NCBI RefSeq assembly: GCF_964355755.1
Contig: NC_092672.1
Coordinates: forward strand, 12,706,501-12,770,500
Length of the DNA stretch: 64,000 nucleotides
Direction: 5' to 3'
Origin: Antedon mediterranea
Lineage: Eukaryota > Echinodermata > Crinoidea > Comatulida > Antedonidae
In this document: positions 23,488 through 34,765 of the stretch, one piece after another
Layout: every line of letters starts with the position of its first letter
Numbering within the stretch: the first letter of the stretch is position 1
The notes under the pieces: model-generated
Seen by the model: the letters and a program-made list of their open reading frames with translations, nothing else
What the model was told of the DNA's origin: nothing
The model's database searches: none
Translations under genes and position numbers: made by a program

Positions 23488-23970
23488 TTTGTCACGAACT
23501 CCCTTTACGTATGTTTCCGAGCGGTTGAAAATACTTTAGGAACTTCCTTGTGACATAAAAATGTACACAAAAAATTCACAAAGTTGTAAAATTAACTCTA
23601 AACAAAGCTTTAATTTCAATCAACTTTAACTTTCAACAATCCAGTAAGCACTTTCAACAATCCAGTAAGCACTTCAAACAACAGCTTCACAATAACTTTT
23701 ACAATCGAATATCCAACCTCTAATATCCAACCTTCTTCAAAATAAATGCCTCAATAGAAAAAATCCTTCTCCCTCCTTACAATTGTCATACTTCCCCTTA
23801 TATACAATATGTTCATAAAACCTTCTAGATCATTCCTTATACTTCTTATAATATTGGATTACAGTTTCTATTAATAGCACTTCTGGAATATTCTTGATTG
23901 TTCTTATAATAATTAAACATGGTTTTTTTATAAATATAAACATACTCTTATTCTAGAATGTTCATGTAGA
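23488..23970 (-). mobile_element. Possible solo LTR
   Basis: Read on the minus strand, it starts TGTCTACATGAACATTC, has a TATATAAGGGG box about 140 bp in, an AATAAA-like word within CATTTATTTTG later, and ends GTTCGTGACA. TG...CA ends, a TATA box and a length near 480 bp fit a solo LTR. The flanks TATTATATAATACTATAT and TATTATATGATACTGTAT are similar over 18 bp, longer than a normal LTR duplication, and may be chance in AT-rich DNA. Confidence 0.35.
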
Positions 23971-24004
23971 CACTATTATATGATACTGTATATCATTAAG
24001 GAAT

Positions 24005-24625
24005 GGTAATTTATTACAGTTCTACATATATTTAAATAACAGGCTATCCATATTAAGTAACGTTCTACATATATTTGAATAACAGGCTATCCATATTAAA
24101 TAACGTTCTACATATATTTGAATAACAGGCTATCCATACCGTATTAAATAACGTTATGCATAGGCCTATATCTTAATAGCGTGCTATTCGTTTTAAATAA
24201 CGTTCTGCATATTTGAATAATTGCTATCTAATTTAATCAACCTCCTATCCATTTCGAATAACGTACAATCAATTTTAAATAACGTTCTGAACATTTAAAA
24301 CAACGTGCTATTAGTTTGAAATAACGTTCTACACATTTGATATTACGTGCTACACATTTGATATTACGTGCTACACATTTAAATAACGTTCTACACATTT
24401 GATATTACGTGCTACACATTTAAATAACGTTCTACACATTTGATATTACGTGCTAAACATTTGATATTACGTGCTACACATTTAAATATCGTTCTACACA
24501 TTTTATATTACGTGCTAAATATTTGATATTACGTGCTACACATTTAAATAACGTACTGTCCATTTGAAATAACGTGCTACACATTTAAGATAACATTCTG
24601 AATTATATTTTCTATGCTATGTTAT
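24005..24625. repeat. Short-period tandem array with ACGTTCTACACATTT words
   Basis: Units of about 20-46 bp alternate ATAACGTTCTACACATTTGA and TATTACGTGCTACACATTT, with an earlier longer version TACATATATTTGAATAACAG at the left. Related units lie at 22060-22185. Confidence 0.85.
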
Positions 24626-25204
24626 GAATTTGAAATAACGTTTTTTAACGAATAACATTCTATCAATATGACACCCATTCAAAATGCTACCCATAGTAAT
24701 CACCATTTTGTAAGTTAAAATAAAAATGGCATAATGCCAAAATGTTTTAAACATTAAAATAAAATGTGAGGTTATTTTGCTTTGAAATTGAAATAATGCC
24801 AAAATTACCGAATTGTAATAATGGTGTCGACAGATTGCAAATATTCATTATTCAGTGTTTTACTTTCCAGTTAAGAACCCCGGAGCATTGATGTATTGCA
24901 TTCCTATTCTGTTCGTTATTATACTGGATTACCTGCAAGCTAGCAATATGAAATTAATTAGGTATACAGTAATATGATCATTTTTCGGGTGCAAAGAACG
25001 CAAATTCTTACGATTTACATCACTGACAGCATAATCTATTGGGTTTGTTTATATTATATTATTAAATAATACTGCTATTGTTGCAAAATGACTGTATCAT
25101 GACACGTAAATATAATGACTATAACTTGGCAAAATGCGTATTTGTCTCGCGCTATTTCTGAAAAAATTATTTATGTAGTAACAGCTTTCTAAAAATAACA
25201 ACAA

Positions 25205-25340
25205 ATATACGGGTGTCTAGAAAACTCAGATATCTGACTTTTCTAGATCTAGAAAACTCAGATATCTGACTTTTCTAGATCTAGAAAACTCAAATATCAA
25301 GATCTGACTTTTCTAGTTCCAGAATGGAACTAGAAAACCG
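25205..25340. repeat. Tandem palindromic array around CAGATATCTG
   Basis: The unit CTAGAAAACTCAGATATCTG plus ACTTTTCTAGAT occurs twice intact, then once with an insertion and once as GTTCCAGAATGGAACTAG. Each unit is itself an imperfect palindrome with CTAGAAAA and TTTTCTAG arms. A related word (TTTTATAGTTCCATAATGGA) appears at about 25930. Confidence 0.85.
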
Positions 25341-26333
25341 AGATCATCTGTCAATTGGATCGTTCCACTATTTATCAAAGGGTAGCTTGTTTGAAATAGG
25401 CCTACTACAGTTATTATATGTTTTCTTACTAATAGTAATTATTGTAACTTGCAGTAGCAGTCTACGACTTAAATCATAAAGAAATACAGTATATAAACCT
25501 TTTAAAATGTAGGCTTAACATTTAGGCCTAGCTTAGCTAAGCAGACTCAATTCAAGGCTCAACAACGTTATGGCGATGTATTGCGAAGAGTAGGCGTGGC
25601 CCTACTAGGCTAGAACTTGACTCGTACCAAATATAACTCGTACCTATTTCCAACTTGGCTAACTCGTACCTCAACCAACTCGTACCCACACTAATTCATA
25701 CATACCTAATTTTAAGCCTACATATAACTGTAACGTGCACTGTTTTTTTCTTTATGATTTAAGACCTAGGCTGCTTCTACATGTTAAAATAATATTAGTA
25801 AGCAAACGTACACAGTAATCAGTTTTATAATACTCTAATATTTCAAATGACCTACCTTCTGATTAATAATGAAATGATCCAAATGACCTACCAACCAATC
25901 ATCTGATGATTTGATATTGATATCTGAGTTTTATAGTTCCATAATGGAACCCCAAATATAACTATCGTCTAACTAGCCTACCATGTTTATCTTATATTAT
26001 GATAATGTTATCAACAGAAGTGCTGTCTGTAATGAGACATTCTGCATGTCACCGTATCATCGCATTAAACATTGTTTTTATACTATGCAACTCGAAACTT
26101 TATAACCTTTTGATAAAGATTTAAATAGAAGATATTTGTAGTTGACAATTTGCCACTAATAATAGACTATAATTCCGAGAGAGGGCGAGCTACATACAAT
26201 AGTTTTGACAGCGCCATACATAAGTATTACGACATTGTAAGATTAGAAGCCGTTTGACACAAAATGAAGGAGTTGTTCGCCGCCAACGGTTGACAAATTT
26301 CAGTAATGCATTTCATTTGTGAACATTTTCCAT
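25341..26333. other. Unassigned; TAGGCCTA-rich
   Basis: Several TAGGCCTA words and repeated CTCGTACC phrases (25620-25690). I see no gene. Confidence 0.5.
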
Positions 26334-26337
26334 TGGG

Positions 26338-26523
26338 AGTTTTCGATTTGCGACGACCGATGACAAAATACGTCATGCTAGTTCATTCTACGCATGCGGG
26401 GAAATTGGGACGTTTGTCCTCGATACTCCTTGACACAATTTTGTTTGTTTCTAGGTCCAATTGACCGACGATACAGCGATTGATCTAACCAAGGTTGGTC
26501 ATCGGTCCGTGCAAATCGAAAGC
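26338..26523. mobile_element. MITE-like element with CGATTTGC...GACCGATGAC ends
   Basis: Left end TTTTCGATTTGCGACGACCG then ATGAC; right end GGTCATCGGTCCGTGCAAAT then CGAAAG. The two pair over about 24 bp with two or three differences. The interior has TACGTCATGC and ACGCATGCGG and no coding frame. Length about 186 bp. Confidence 0.55.
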
Positions 26524-27070
26524 TTGCTATTATTTGCTACCTTACTTTCACCAAACATTTTATCCACCATCATTCATTTCAGCATAATCAGGTAGGCCTA
26601 TAAGTCACGTGGGTAGATTTGTATAGACATCAAAAACAACAAAAGGCTGTTAAACCGTAACAATTTATTTTATTCTAGTTATGTCTCCTTTATGGTTTAA
26701 AGAAGGATTTATATTATAAGAGTATATATATTTCTATTTTAGAGACAATGTTTGTAAATTAGCATGTACATGCGAAAATAAATCAAACAAGTATGTCAAA
26801 GATGGCGCCAACATTCTTTTTTTAATAATAAAGAAAAAGATGAGCAAATAATAAAATAATTGTTTCTTATCGTGTAATTAGTATTCTGTACTGCATATTT
26901 GTAGACAATCGAATGATATCATTATTCTGGATGATTCATACACAACAGTAAAATATTTCATTCAATACTAATCTTGGTGCCAACTAATCGAGGGAATAAA
27001 AAAGAATGCAAAGAAGGACACATTGCAGAACAACTTCACTTTATAAAGATTCTAATTTTGCTCCCATTGT

Positions 27071-27515
27071 CTTGAATCTTCGATTTCTCCGCTTAGTTTG
27101 ATCGTTGTTACTTGATCAGCAGATTACTAATTTGTGAAACGTTCATTGGCCTCTTCGTTGCCAACTTTGCTGGCCCTTTACAGAGCATCCCATTCCATTT
27201 GTTATGTTCTCTTTTTATGTTGTCTTGAATCTATTTCTCCGCTTAGTTTGATCGTTGTTACTTGGTCAGAAGATTACTAATTTGTGAAAAGTTCATTGGC
27301 CTCTTCGTTGCCAACTTTGCTGGCCCCCTTTACAGAGCATCCCATTCCATTTGTTATGTTCTCTTTTTATGTTGTCTTGAATCTATTTCTCCGCTTAGTT
27401 TGATCGTTGTTACTTGGTCAGCAGATTACTAATTTGTGAAACGTTCATTAGCCTCTTCGTTGCCAACTTTGCTGGCCCTTTACAGAGCATCCCATTCCAT
27501 TTTTTATGTTCTCTG
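27071..27515. repeat. Three tandem copies of a 152-bp unit
   Basis: Copies start at 27071, 27224 and 27376 with CTTGAATCT and share TCTCCGCTTAGTTTGATCG, TTGCCAACTTTGCTGGCCC and CAGAGCATCCCATTCCATT. They are over 95 percent identical by eye, so the triplication is recent. Frames of 83-99 residues starting in the third copy are probably incidental. Confidence 0.9.
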
Positions 27516-28335
27516 TTTACGTGCATGTGGCAACGATGGCTTGCCATTCATATTAAAAAGGTTTATTACCAATATCGGTGTATTTATTATTTACTGTTTT
27601 TTTATCGGGTTCACATGTGTCAAACTGTTTATTTATATTTTTACATCTTTAGATGGAACATTTCTCATGCAAACAAACTCGAATTGAATCTTGAAACTAT
27701 TACCTCGAAATAGTATGAATGATTATCGAAATGCAGCCAAAACACTTGTTCTTTGTCTTCATCAAGGTACATTTAGGTTCTCCATCATGCACATAATACA
27801 TAATTTATTAACTAATACATATATGAAATTTAACACAAAAATCCTAAAAGGATGACAAAAATAAAATGTACATATACAGAGAGCAACATAATGTTACAGA
27901 ATACACAATTGAAATATTAGTTAAAGTATAAATGATTCATATTTATTTGTGCGTTTTTATTAACCAGCAACGTAGAGGGCGTACAACAAAATCAATTCGT
28001 TCTGTGACTAGACATTTATTAAAAAGGTTTTCAAATTAACAACAACAATGTTATGTAATTGCAGAAATGCATTATGTTCAGTAACATAGAGATCACATAC
28101 CCTGTACACGTAGGCTTGGTTGGAGGTTTCTGAGTTAGCCAGGCTATGGTTAGCAACGTTCAAAAGGATAGACTATATCAAAAGAGTCTTACGAGGATGC
28201 TTATTTTTTTATGAACTAGAAAAATCAAAGTGATTTCACAGTCTAAACATACCATATTGTTTACCACCTCGATTTGAAATCTATCTAATGTTTGCGTTAA
28301 AGATATTATAATTATAATAATAAGAACATTGATGA
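27516..28335. other. Nothing recognised
   Basis: AT-rich; no supported gene. Confidence 0.5.
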
Positions 28336-28339
28336 TCAA

Positions 28340-28475
28340 AAATCGTGCAAACGCGACACTACAGCTCAATATTTCGGTCGGTTGGTTGGTTTGTTGGTCG
28401 GTTTGTTGGTCGGTAAACATTACCCCAAATTTGAGCATGCGTATGTTACCATGTATATGGCCTTGTTTTTTATGA
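28340..28475 (+). mobile_element. AGTCGCGT-family element, decayed copy
   Basis: CGTGCAAACGCGACACTACA, CGGTCGGTTGGTTGGTTTG, TTGGTCGGTAAACATTACC and CCATGTATATGGCCTTGTTT occur in the same order as in the 19014 copy. The outer hairpin is degraded. Confidence 0.65.
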
Positions 28476-29165
28476 AACACGTATGGCAACATACTCCGAT
28501 AATGCAGATAGTAAACAGCGTAATTATTCTTTGACCTTACCAGTTACCCATTATCTATCATTATTAGTAATGTTGAGAAGAATATGATTTTAAATGTTTC
28601 CCGAGAGATGACTATCGGTGGTGATGAAAATAGCATTAAGAAATGTATAATGTAGAAATATGTTGATTGGTACAACAAAATCAATTCATTCTGTATGATA
28701 CGACAATGTTAATAGAAAAAATGTGTTATTAATGAGATGTTTAGAGAAAATATATAGCACATATGTAAAGAAAAAAGTGGGACAAACCAACGTAAGACAA
28801 AAGAAGTCACTGGAGGGCAGCGCCAAAAGCTGAACTGGATGGAATTAAAATACACAACTCTAAACTAGATGGAATATGTAATTTATTGAATGACGCAAAA
28901 GGTTATGAATAAAAACGAATGGGGCAGCAACATCATATTCACATTACAAATTGAGACACAGTATTTGTATTACAAGCTAAATTGGGCTGCCCAAAACACA
29001 TAACTATATAATCGAAACAGTTAGAATCTTAATGAATAAGAAAGTAAAAAACGCGCAGACAGAAAAACCAAAAATGTATAGTAGGGGTGGAGGTAGGATG
29101 AAAATAATCCGACTACTCCGGACCGGAGAAGACAGAATTGGAAATCTGAAACTGAAATTGATGCC
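28476..29165. other. Nothing recognised
   Basis: AT-rich; no supported gene. Confidence 0.5.
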
Positions 29166-29169
29166 CCTT

Positions 29170-30110
29170 GCTATCAAAGCGCGCAATGGGAGTAACCTAA
29201 GTTGATGCTCCTCGCTATCCCAACATGCAAACGGAGTAACCTAATTTGATGCTCCTTGCTATCCCAACATGTAAAGGGAACAACATGATGTGATACACCT
29301 CGCTATCCTAACATGCAAAGGGAGTAACCTAATTTGATGCTCCTCGCTATCCAAACATGCAAAGGGAGAGTAACCTAATTTGATGCCCCTCGCTAGCCAA
29401 ACATGCAAAGGGAGTATCATGATGTGATGCCCCTCACTATCCCAACATGTAAAATGAGTAACCTAAGTTGATGCCCCTCGCTATCCAAACATGTAAAGGG
29501 AGTAACTGTATGCCCCTCGCTATCCCAACATGCAAAGGGAGTATCATGATGTGATGCCCCTCACTATCCCAACATGCAAAAGGAGTAACCTAAGTTGATG
29601 CCCCTCGCTATCCCAACATGCAAAGGGAGTAACCTAATTTAATGCCCCTCGCTATCCCAACATGTAAAGGGAGTAACCTAATTTGATGCCCCTCGCTATC
29701 CCAACATGCAAAAAGAGTAACCTAATTTGATGCCCCCCGCTATCCCAACATGCAAAGGGAATAACATGATGACCCTCGCTATCCCAACATGCAAAGGGAG
29801 AAACCTAATTTGATGCCCCTCGCTATCCAAACATGCAAAGGGAGAGTAACCTAATGTGATGCCTCTCGCTATCCCAACATGCAAAGGGAGTAACATAAGT
29901 TGATGTCTCTCGCTATCCCAACATGCAAAGGGAGTATCATGATGTGATGCCTCTCGCTATCCCAACATGCAAAGGGAATAACATGATGTGATGCTCATCG
30001 CTATTCCAACATGCAAAGGGAGTAACATAAGTTGATGCCTCTAAGCTATCCCTAAATGCAAAGGGAGTAACCTAATTTGATGCCCCTCGCTATTCCAACA
30101 TGCATACATT
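29170..30110. repeat. 44-bp minisatellite, about 20 copies
   Basis: Units read AACCTAATTTGATGCCCCTC, GCTATCCCAACATGCAAAGG and GAGT, with variants ATCATGATGTGATG and AACATAAGTTGATG. The composition is clearly GC-richer than the flanks. Minus-strand frames repeating LPLHVGIARGI come from the repeat. Confidence 0.95.
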
Positions 30111-30935
30111 TATCTTTCATCGTGCCTATGAAAAATATTGTTTTAGATTTTACATATTTTCTCTTGATGACATGGTAAACATACAAAACAAAATCTATTG
30201 GAATCGAAACAGCCTTACAAATATGACATGCATGGACTACCAAGAAAAGAGTAAAATTACTTTTTCCTTATGTGAACTGAGAACATATGTATTATTCAGT
30301 ATATGATGTGTTTGGAACTGTATGAATATCTACAAGCAACCCAAAAATTAAGATACAAATAATTTTCAAGAGAGGACAGGAACATATTTTATTTTTAAAA
30401 AGAATTCATTTACCTTTTAATACCACATTTCAACGATTGACTTTGAAAGAAAACAAGGTGAAGAAAAAAAAAACAAATTCAATTCAATTTTAGCATCGGT
30501 AAAGTGCAGCCTATCTACAGCCGTATGGTACTCTTTCTATATAATTTCAATGACCTAACAATATTAACATTAATATTTTCAGTTATATCGGATTAAAAGT
30601 ACTGTACAGTGTTGAGATTTTTAAAAAGTACAGAACATTGTAGATGTACGGTCAAGTAAAATTTTAACCACTTGTAACTCTGTCACATCATGCCGGAGTA
30701 GGCATACTCTAAAAAGTCACTGATCATAACTGTTGCTTAAGCGTACTTGTTACAATAATGTCTATGAAACTTGTTTTTCTTTTGTTGGCTATATTCTGAT
30801 ACCGAATTATATAACAACTGCGCCCTCTAACCGTAGATTTCTTTATTCATGTTCAACATTCAACAGTTATGCTGCCCTCTTCCTCTCCTTACCTGTCTAT
30901 TAATATGTCAATATAAACGCATTGTGAATTGTTAT

Positions 30936-31448
30936 TTACCTCCACCAAGTCTGTTTGTCTGTTTGTTTCTTAGAAGGATTACTCTAAAAAAAGTTATTAT
31001 TGCAAGATCTTTACCACTTCATTAAATTTCGGAGGCAATCCCGGACCATTGTCTCAATTTAATTTTCAGACCTGCTAGTGTTAAAACTGAAATTGCGATT
31101 GTCAAAAAAACTTCATTTTTGTACATCAAGAGGCTAGCGTTATAATGTGTGATTTGTAATTTTACAACATTTGATTTAATTGATACGAGTAGTTTTAAAA
31201 ACCTATTTCGTTTCAAATTCAACCGTTTGTTTTTGGCGTTTCTGTTCTATTGTTAGTCAACTAAAACTATTGTTAGTTGGTTACATAACATTTACACCAA
31301 ACTCGCATACACATGGTTGTAGTGAAATTAGCCTACATCACACACATTATTAAGACACCCACACAAATATATAATATAATAATATAATTTTATGTAGGAG
31401 AATGTTACAGTAGGCGGAGGTATGCAATCTCGGGGTGGCTTTCTAGTT
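30936..31448. mobile_element. MITE-like element, ACCTCCACCAAG...GGCGGAGGTATGC
   Basis: The left end TTACCTCCACCAAGTCTG continues TTTGTTTCTTAGAAGGATTA; the right end reads GTAGGCGGAGGTATGCAATC then CGGGGTGGCTTTCTAGTTGC. ACCTCC and GGAGGT are inverted. Elements with this pair of ends are familiar from many marine invertebrate genomes. About 510 bp, non-coding. Confidence 0.5.
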
Positions 31449-32155
31449 GCAATAACAGTTACGGTCTGTGTAATGGTAAACAATAGACTATGCAGATGCG
31501 TAATAGTTTAAATGATCAACAGTAATCAACATATTTTTATTTGCAATTTTAGAAAAGAAAAACTAATAATCTAAAGTAAAATGTAGGTATATTATAACAG
31601 TAATTTTAGTATAATTGATGGCTGTGCAATGGGTCTACCTTTACACTTCAAGAACCATAATAGACCTAACACATGTGATCATCATCAGGAATGGTTTTTA
31701 TAACAACAATGAAAGTATAGTATATAATATTTGAAACGTTGAATCATGACTTCACTCTCATAACTTCATACTATAATTTAACCATAATTAGTATATCCAT
31801 TGAGATTAGTCTTTAGCCTATTATTCTATTTTTTCCCATTTTTCCCACAAGATAACAACATATTTAAACTAATCTGTCACAAAGATGAATATCGATCGAC
31901 TTATCTAATTATAGCCAATTTAATTTCGATTAGATCAAGCTCAATATGCTGTTCATTTTGTTGATACTTCTTGACTTTACTAATTATAATATCATTAGTT
32001 TGTAGATATTGGTTCACTTTACTTCACCACGGTCATACAAGACAGAATATAAATGACAGAAAAGAACCTAAGGAAACGAAATATTTAAATCTGAATTTGA
32101 TAAGAAGAAGAGTAAACAAAAGAAACATGGTACATTATAAATTATGTATGAAAAG
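31449..32155. other. Nothing recognised
   Basis: AT-rich; no supported gene. Confidence 0.5.
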
Positions 32156-32157
32156 GT

Positions 32158-32230
32158 GAAAAGTGGCTAGATCTCAATGAAGATATAAAAAAAATAAAAT
32201 AATCTAAAATCAAGAAAAACAGCCAGATAT
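32158..32230 (+). repeat. Decayed copy of the hammerhead-like TIR family
   Basis: GTGGCTAGATCTCAATGAAG, then a homopolymer-rich stretch, then AAAAACAGCCAGA match the middle of the 33160-33363 copy. Confidence 0.5.
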
Positions 32231-32833
32231 AAATTGCAAAGAATGTGGGTAACAACAATCCCAGTGCAAGAGATAGAGACAAGTAAAAACATAAGTTCAT
32301 GAGTTGCATCATTGGATTGGAATCAAAGGAGGCAACATGCTGATAAATAAGAGTTTGGAAAGAATGAGAGTTGGATACATTTTTCATTTATAAGACAACA
32401 GTATTGTTAAACAATTCAGGTGTTGATTTAATAACTAATAGACCTTTCTTTGAATGTTTTTTCTTCTTACTACTGTTCATGTATTTGTATTATGGATAAC
32501 AAAATCATGCTTCTTAATAAAAAATCAAAATAAATTGCAGATAATTAGCATTAAAATGTCCTGTTTTGGCGTTATTTATGCTGTTTATTCTAATTATAGA
32601 TAGCAAATGTAATTTGTATAAGCTGCAATTCAGCCTAAAACTGCGTTTTACTGTTTTTAAAATGTTTTTATATAGTGATTTATAATATACCTGATTTACA
32701 GATGCAGTGTCGTTATCAGTTCAATTTAGCCAATAGCCAAATTTCCGGTCCTATAAACCAACATTCATATGCCATCATTGAAAACACAGTAGGTTTTTCA
32801 ACAGTTGACGTGTTCTACTTATATATATATATA

Positions 32834-32903
32834 TACTGTTTACTTTATCGTTTTAATTTAGCTTTTCGCTTTTTTTTTGTATCTCCATTTGCCTTGCCTT
32901 TGG

Positions 32904-32906
<3 letters not shown>
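32834..32906 (-). repeat. Deleted copy of the hammerhead-like TIR family
   Basis: CTGTTTACTTTATCGTTTT, TTTAGCTTTTCGC and TTTGCCTTGCCTTTGGATTT, directly beside (TA)n at 32907-32938. Confidence 0.7.
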
Positions 32907-32940
<34 letters not shown>

Positions 32941-32941
<1 letters not shown>

Positions 32942-33069
32942 TTAACTTTAGCTAACTTTTCTGGCTGTTTACTTTATCGTTTTGATTTAGCCTTTCGCTT
33001 TTTATTTTTGTATCTCCATTGAGATCCAGCCACTGATACCCACAGCATTGTCATTTTTTTCAGTAATTT

Positions 33070-33074
<5 letters not shown>
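32941..33074 (-). repeat. Copy of the hammerhead-like TIR family
   Basis: TTTCTGGCTGTTTACTTTAT, TCTCCATTGAGATCCAGCCA and CTGATACCCACAGCATTGTC run in the opposite orientation to the 33160 copy. (TA)n lies on both sides. Confidence 0.8.

Positions 33075-33160
<86 letters not shown>
33075..33160. repeat. (TA)n microsatellite
   Basis: About 43 uninterrupted TA units between an inverted pair of hammerhead-like TIR elements. Confidence 0.98.
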
Positions 33161-33162
<2 letters not shown>

Positions 33163-33363
33163 CCAAAGGCAAATTACTGAAAAAAATGACAATGCTGTGG
33201 GTATCAGTGGCTGGATCTCAATGGAGATACAAAAATAAAAAGCGAAAAGCTAAATCAAAACGATAAAGTAAACAGCCAGAAAAGTTAGCAGAGCTTTCGG
33301 GCAACACTCTAGCCCTTCATCAGTGCAAGTGAAGGAATTTTTTCAGTAATTTGCCTTTGGATT
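33160..33363 (+). mobile_element. Best copy of a small TIR element with a hammerhead-like core
   Basis: The ends AATCCAAAGGCAAATTACTG (33160) and CAGTAATTTGCCTTTGGATT (33344-33363) are a perfect inverted pair. (TA)n flanks both ends. The interior holds GTATCAGTGGCTGGATCTCA, TGGAGATAC, AAACGATAAAGTAAACAGCC and, on the minus strand, CTGATGA (33323-33317), a GGGC/GCCC stem and GAAA (33298-33295). At about 204 bp with no coding frame, the element must depend on enzymes made elsewhere. The clustered copies at 32834, 32941 and 33384 suggest it is drawn to, or brings with it, TA repeats. Confidence 0.75.
33295..33323 (-). ncRNA. Hammerhead ribozyme-like core
   Basis: On the minus strand CTGATGA is followed by A, then a 4-bp stem GGGC/GCCC closing a 9-nt loop, then GAAA. 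CUGANGA-stem II-GAAA is the conserved hammerhead core. An extra A sits at the start of stem II, and I cannot confirm stems I and III or the cleavage site, so catalysis is unproven. Confidence 0.35.
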
Positions 33364-33383
33364 TATATATATATATATATATA

Positions 33384-33508
33384 AATCCAAAGGCAAATTA
33401 CTGAAAAAAATTACAATGCTGTGGGTATCAGTGGCTGGATCTCAATGGAGATACAAAATAAAATCGAAAAGCTAAATCAAAACGAGAAGTAAAACAGCCA
33501 GAAAAGTA
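33384..33508 (+). repeat. Truncated copy of the hammerhead-like TIR family
   Basis: It starts with ATCCAAAGGCAAATTACTG and runs through GCCAGAAAAG. It then ends in (TA)n at 33509-33531, before the ribozyme-like core. Confidence 0.8.
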
Positions 33509-33531
33509 TATATATATATATATATATATAA

Positions 33532-34545
33532 TTCCCTTTTTATGCAAATAACAATACATTAAATATTCTCGTTTCTTCATGTTTAATTTGAAAACAAACA
33601 TACTGTACACGAATGTATGTTTGTGTTTGGCTTTGTATCTCAATTAATTTCATCCACAGCGAATTTTGTCTAATCCTTTCTGATTTATTAGCCGTGTTAA
33701 CTGAGGGTAATTGGTAAAATTGATCTAGACAGTACAACTTGCGTTTGATTAAACTAGTAGTTGGAACATATTCTCGACATAATATTGTAGTTTACATACA
33801 GGCCACGAATTGACAATAATAAGGACACTACACTCACCCTTGTCCATTCCATGCATAAACATAATCTAAATCTTAAGGCACGTATTCATGAATCGTACCG
33901 TAGTTATTGATTTTTACTCAGCTTTCAATTTGTTTTGTCTTAATCATCTAAACTAATTCCAAGCTTAATGCCGTATCTACTCAATCATTATTTCTACACC
34001 ATATTCTCACAACACACAGAAATCTGAATTTGAATTGACAAATCTTGACTAACCGAACGACTAGTGAATGTTTCGTTGCCTTATTGTTATAATATAATCA
34101 TATGTATAATACTATTTTATTATTTATTTAATATTTTAAAATAAATTAAACGAACCAATCTCATTATATCCATTTATTTACACTGTTATGTAAAGGTGTT
34201 ATTTTCTTTATGTTAGAATTTATGTTTTAGAATTATTCAGCTTATGTTATTACAGCTGTAGGATCACATAAATTAATTTCAAATTATTTGGGAAGAGTGA
34301 AAATTATTATGCATTTAATATTTTAAAACCAAATTCAATTGTTACCATTTTGGAAAACCAGTCATTATCTTGGCTTCTCTCCAATGTTGACGTCATCATG
34401 TCTGAGAATCAGTTATTTTTCTGTGATTCTGTGGTAGACTCAGAGTTTAGGGAGGAAGTATGATTCTCAGGTAGACTGTTGTAGACAGCAGGATTCGATT
34501 TTGACTTTGATGCTTTTAAAGCTATTGCCCTTGAAAAATATATTG
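33532..34545. other. Nothing recognised
   Basis: AT-rich; no supported gene. Confidence 0.5.
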
Positions 34546-34547
34546 TT

Positions 34548-34765
34548 TTTTGTCACAAAAAAATGGATCGAAACAAAAATTATTTACCTGCAAAAAACTT
34601 TAATTTAAAGCGAAAAATAATGGAAGTCAATGGGTTGTTGGTTAAATGTAACTGTTCATTTTTTCTTTTTATAATTGAACTCATTTTTTTTTTTCTATGA
34701 TTTTATAAATCTTAAATTTTCATGATTTTGAGGGACAATGCATATTTAAATTTATAATGCAGCAT
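34548..34765 (+). repeat. Diverged dispersed repeat, copy 1
   Basis: AAATGGATCGAAACAAAAAT, TATTTACCTGCAAAAAAC, GAAGTCAATGGGTTGTTGG and TTTTGAGGGACAATGCAT keep the order of related words at 38795-39055, with many differences. This is an old repeat pair. Confidence 0.55.

Noticed and set aside
29170-30110. Possible CRISPR array
   Set aside because: The 44-bp units are contiguous with no unique spacers, in a eukaryotic context; it is a minisatellite.
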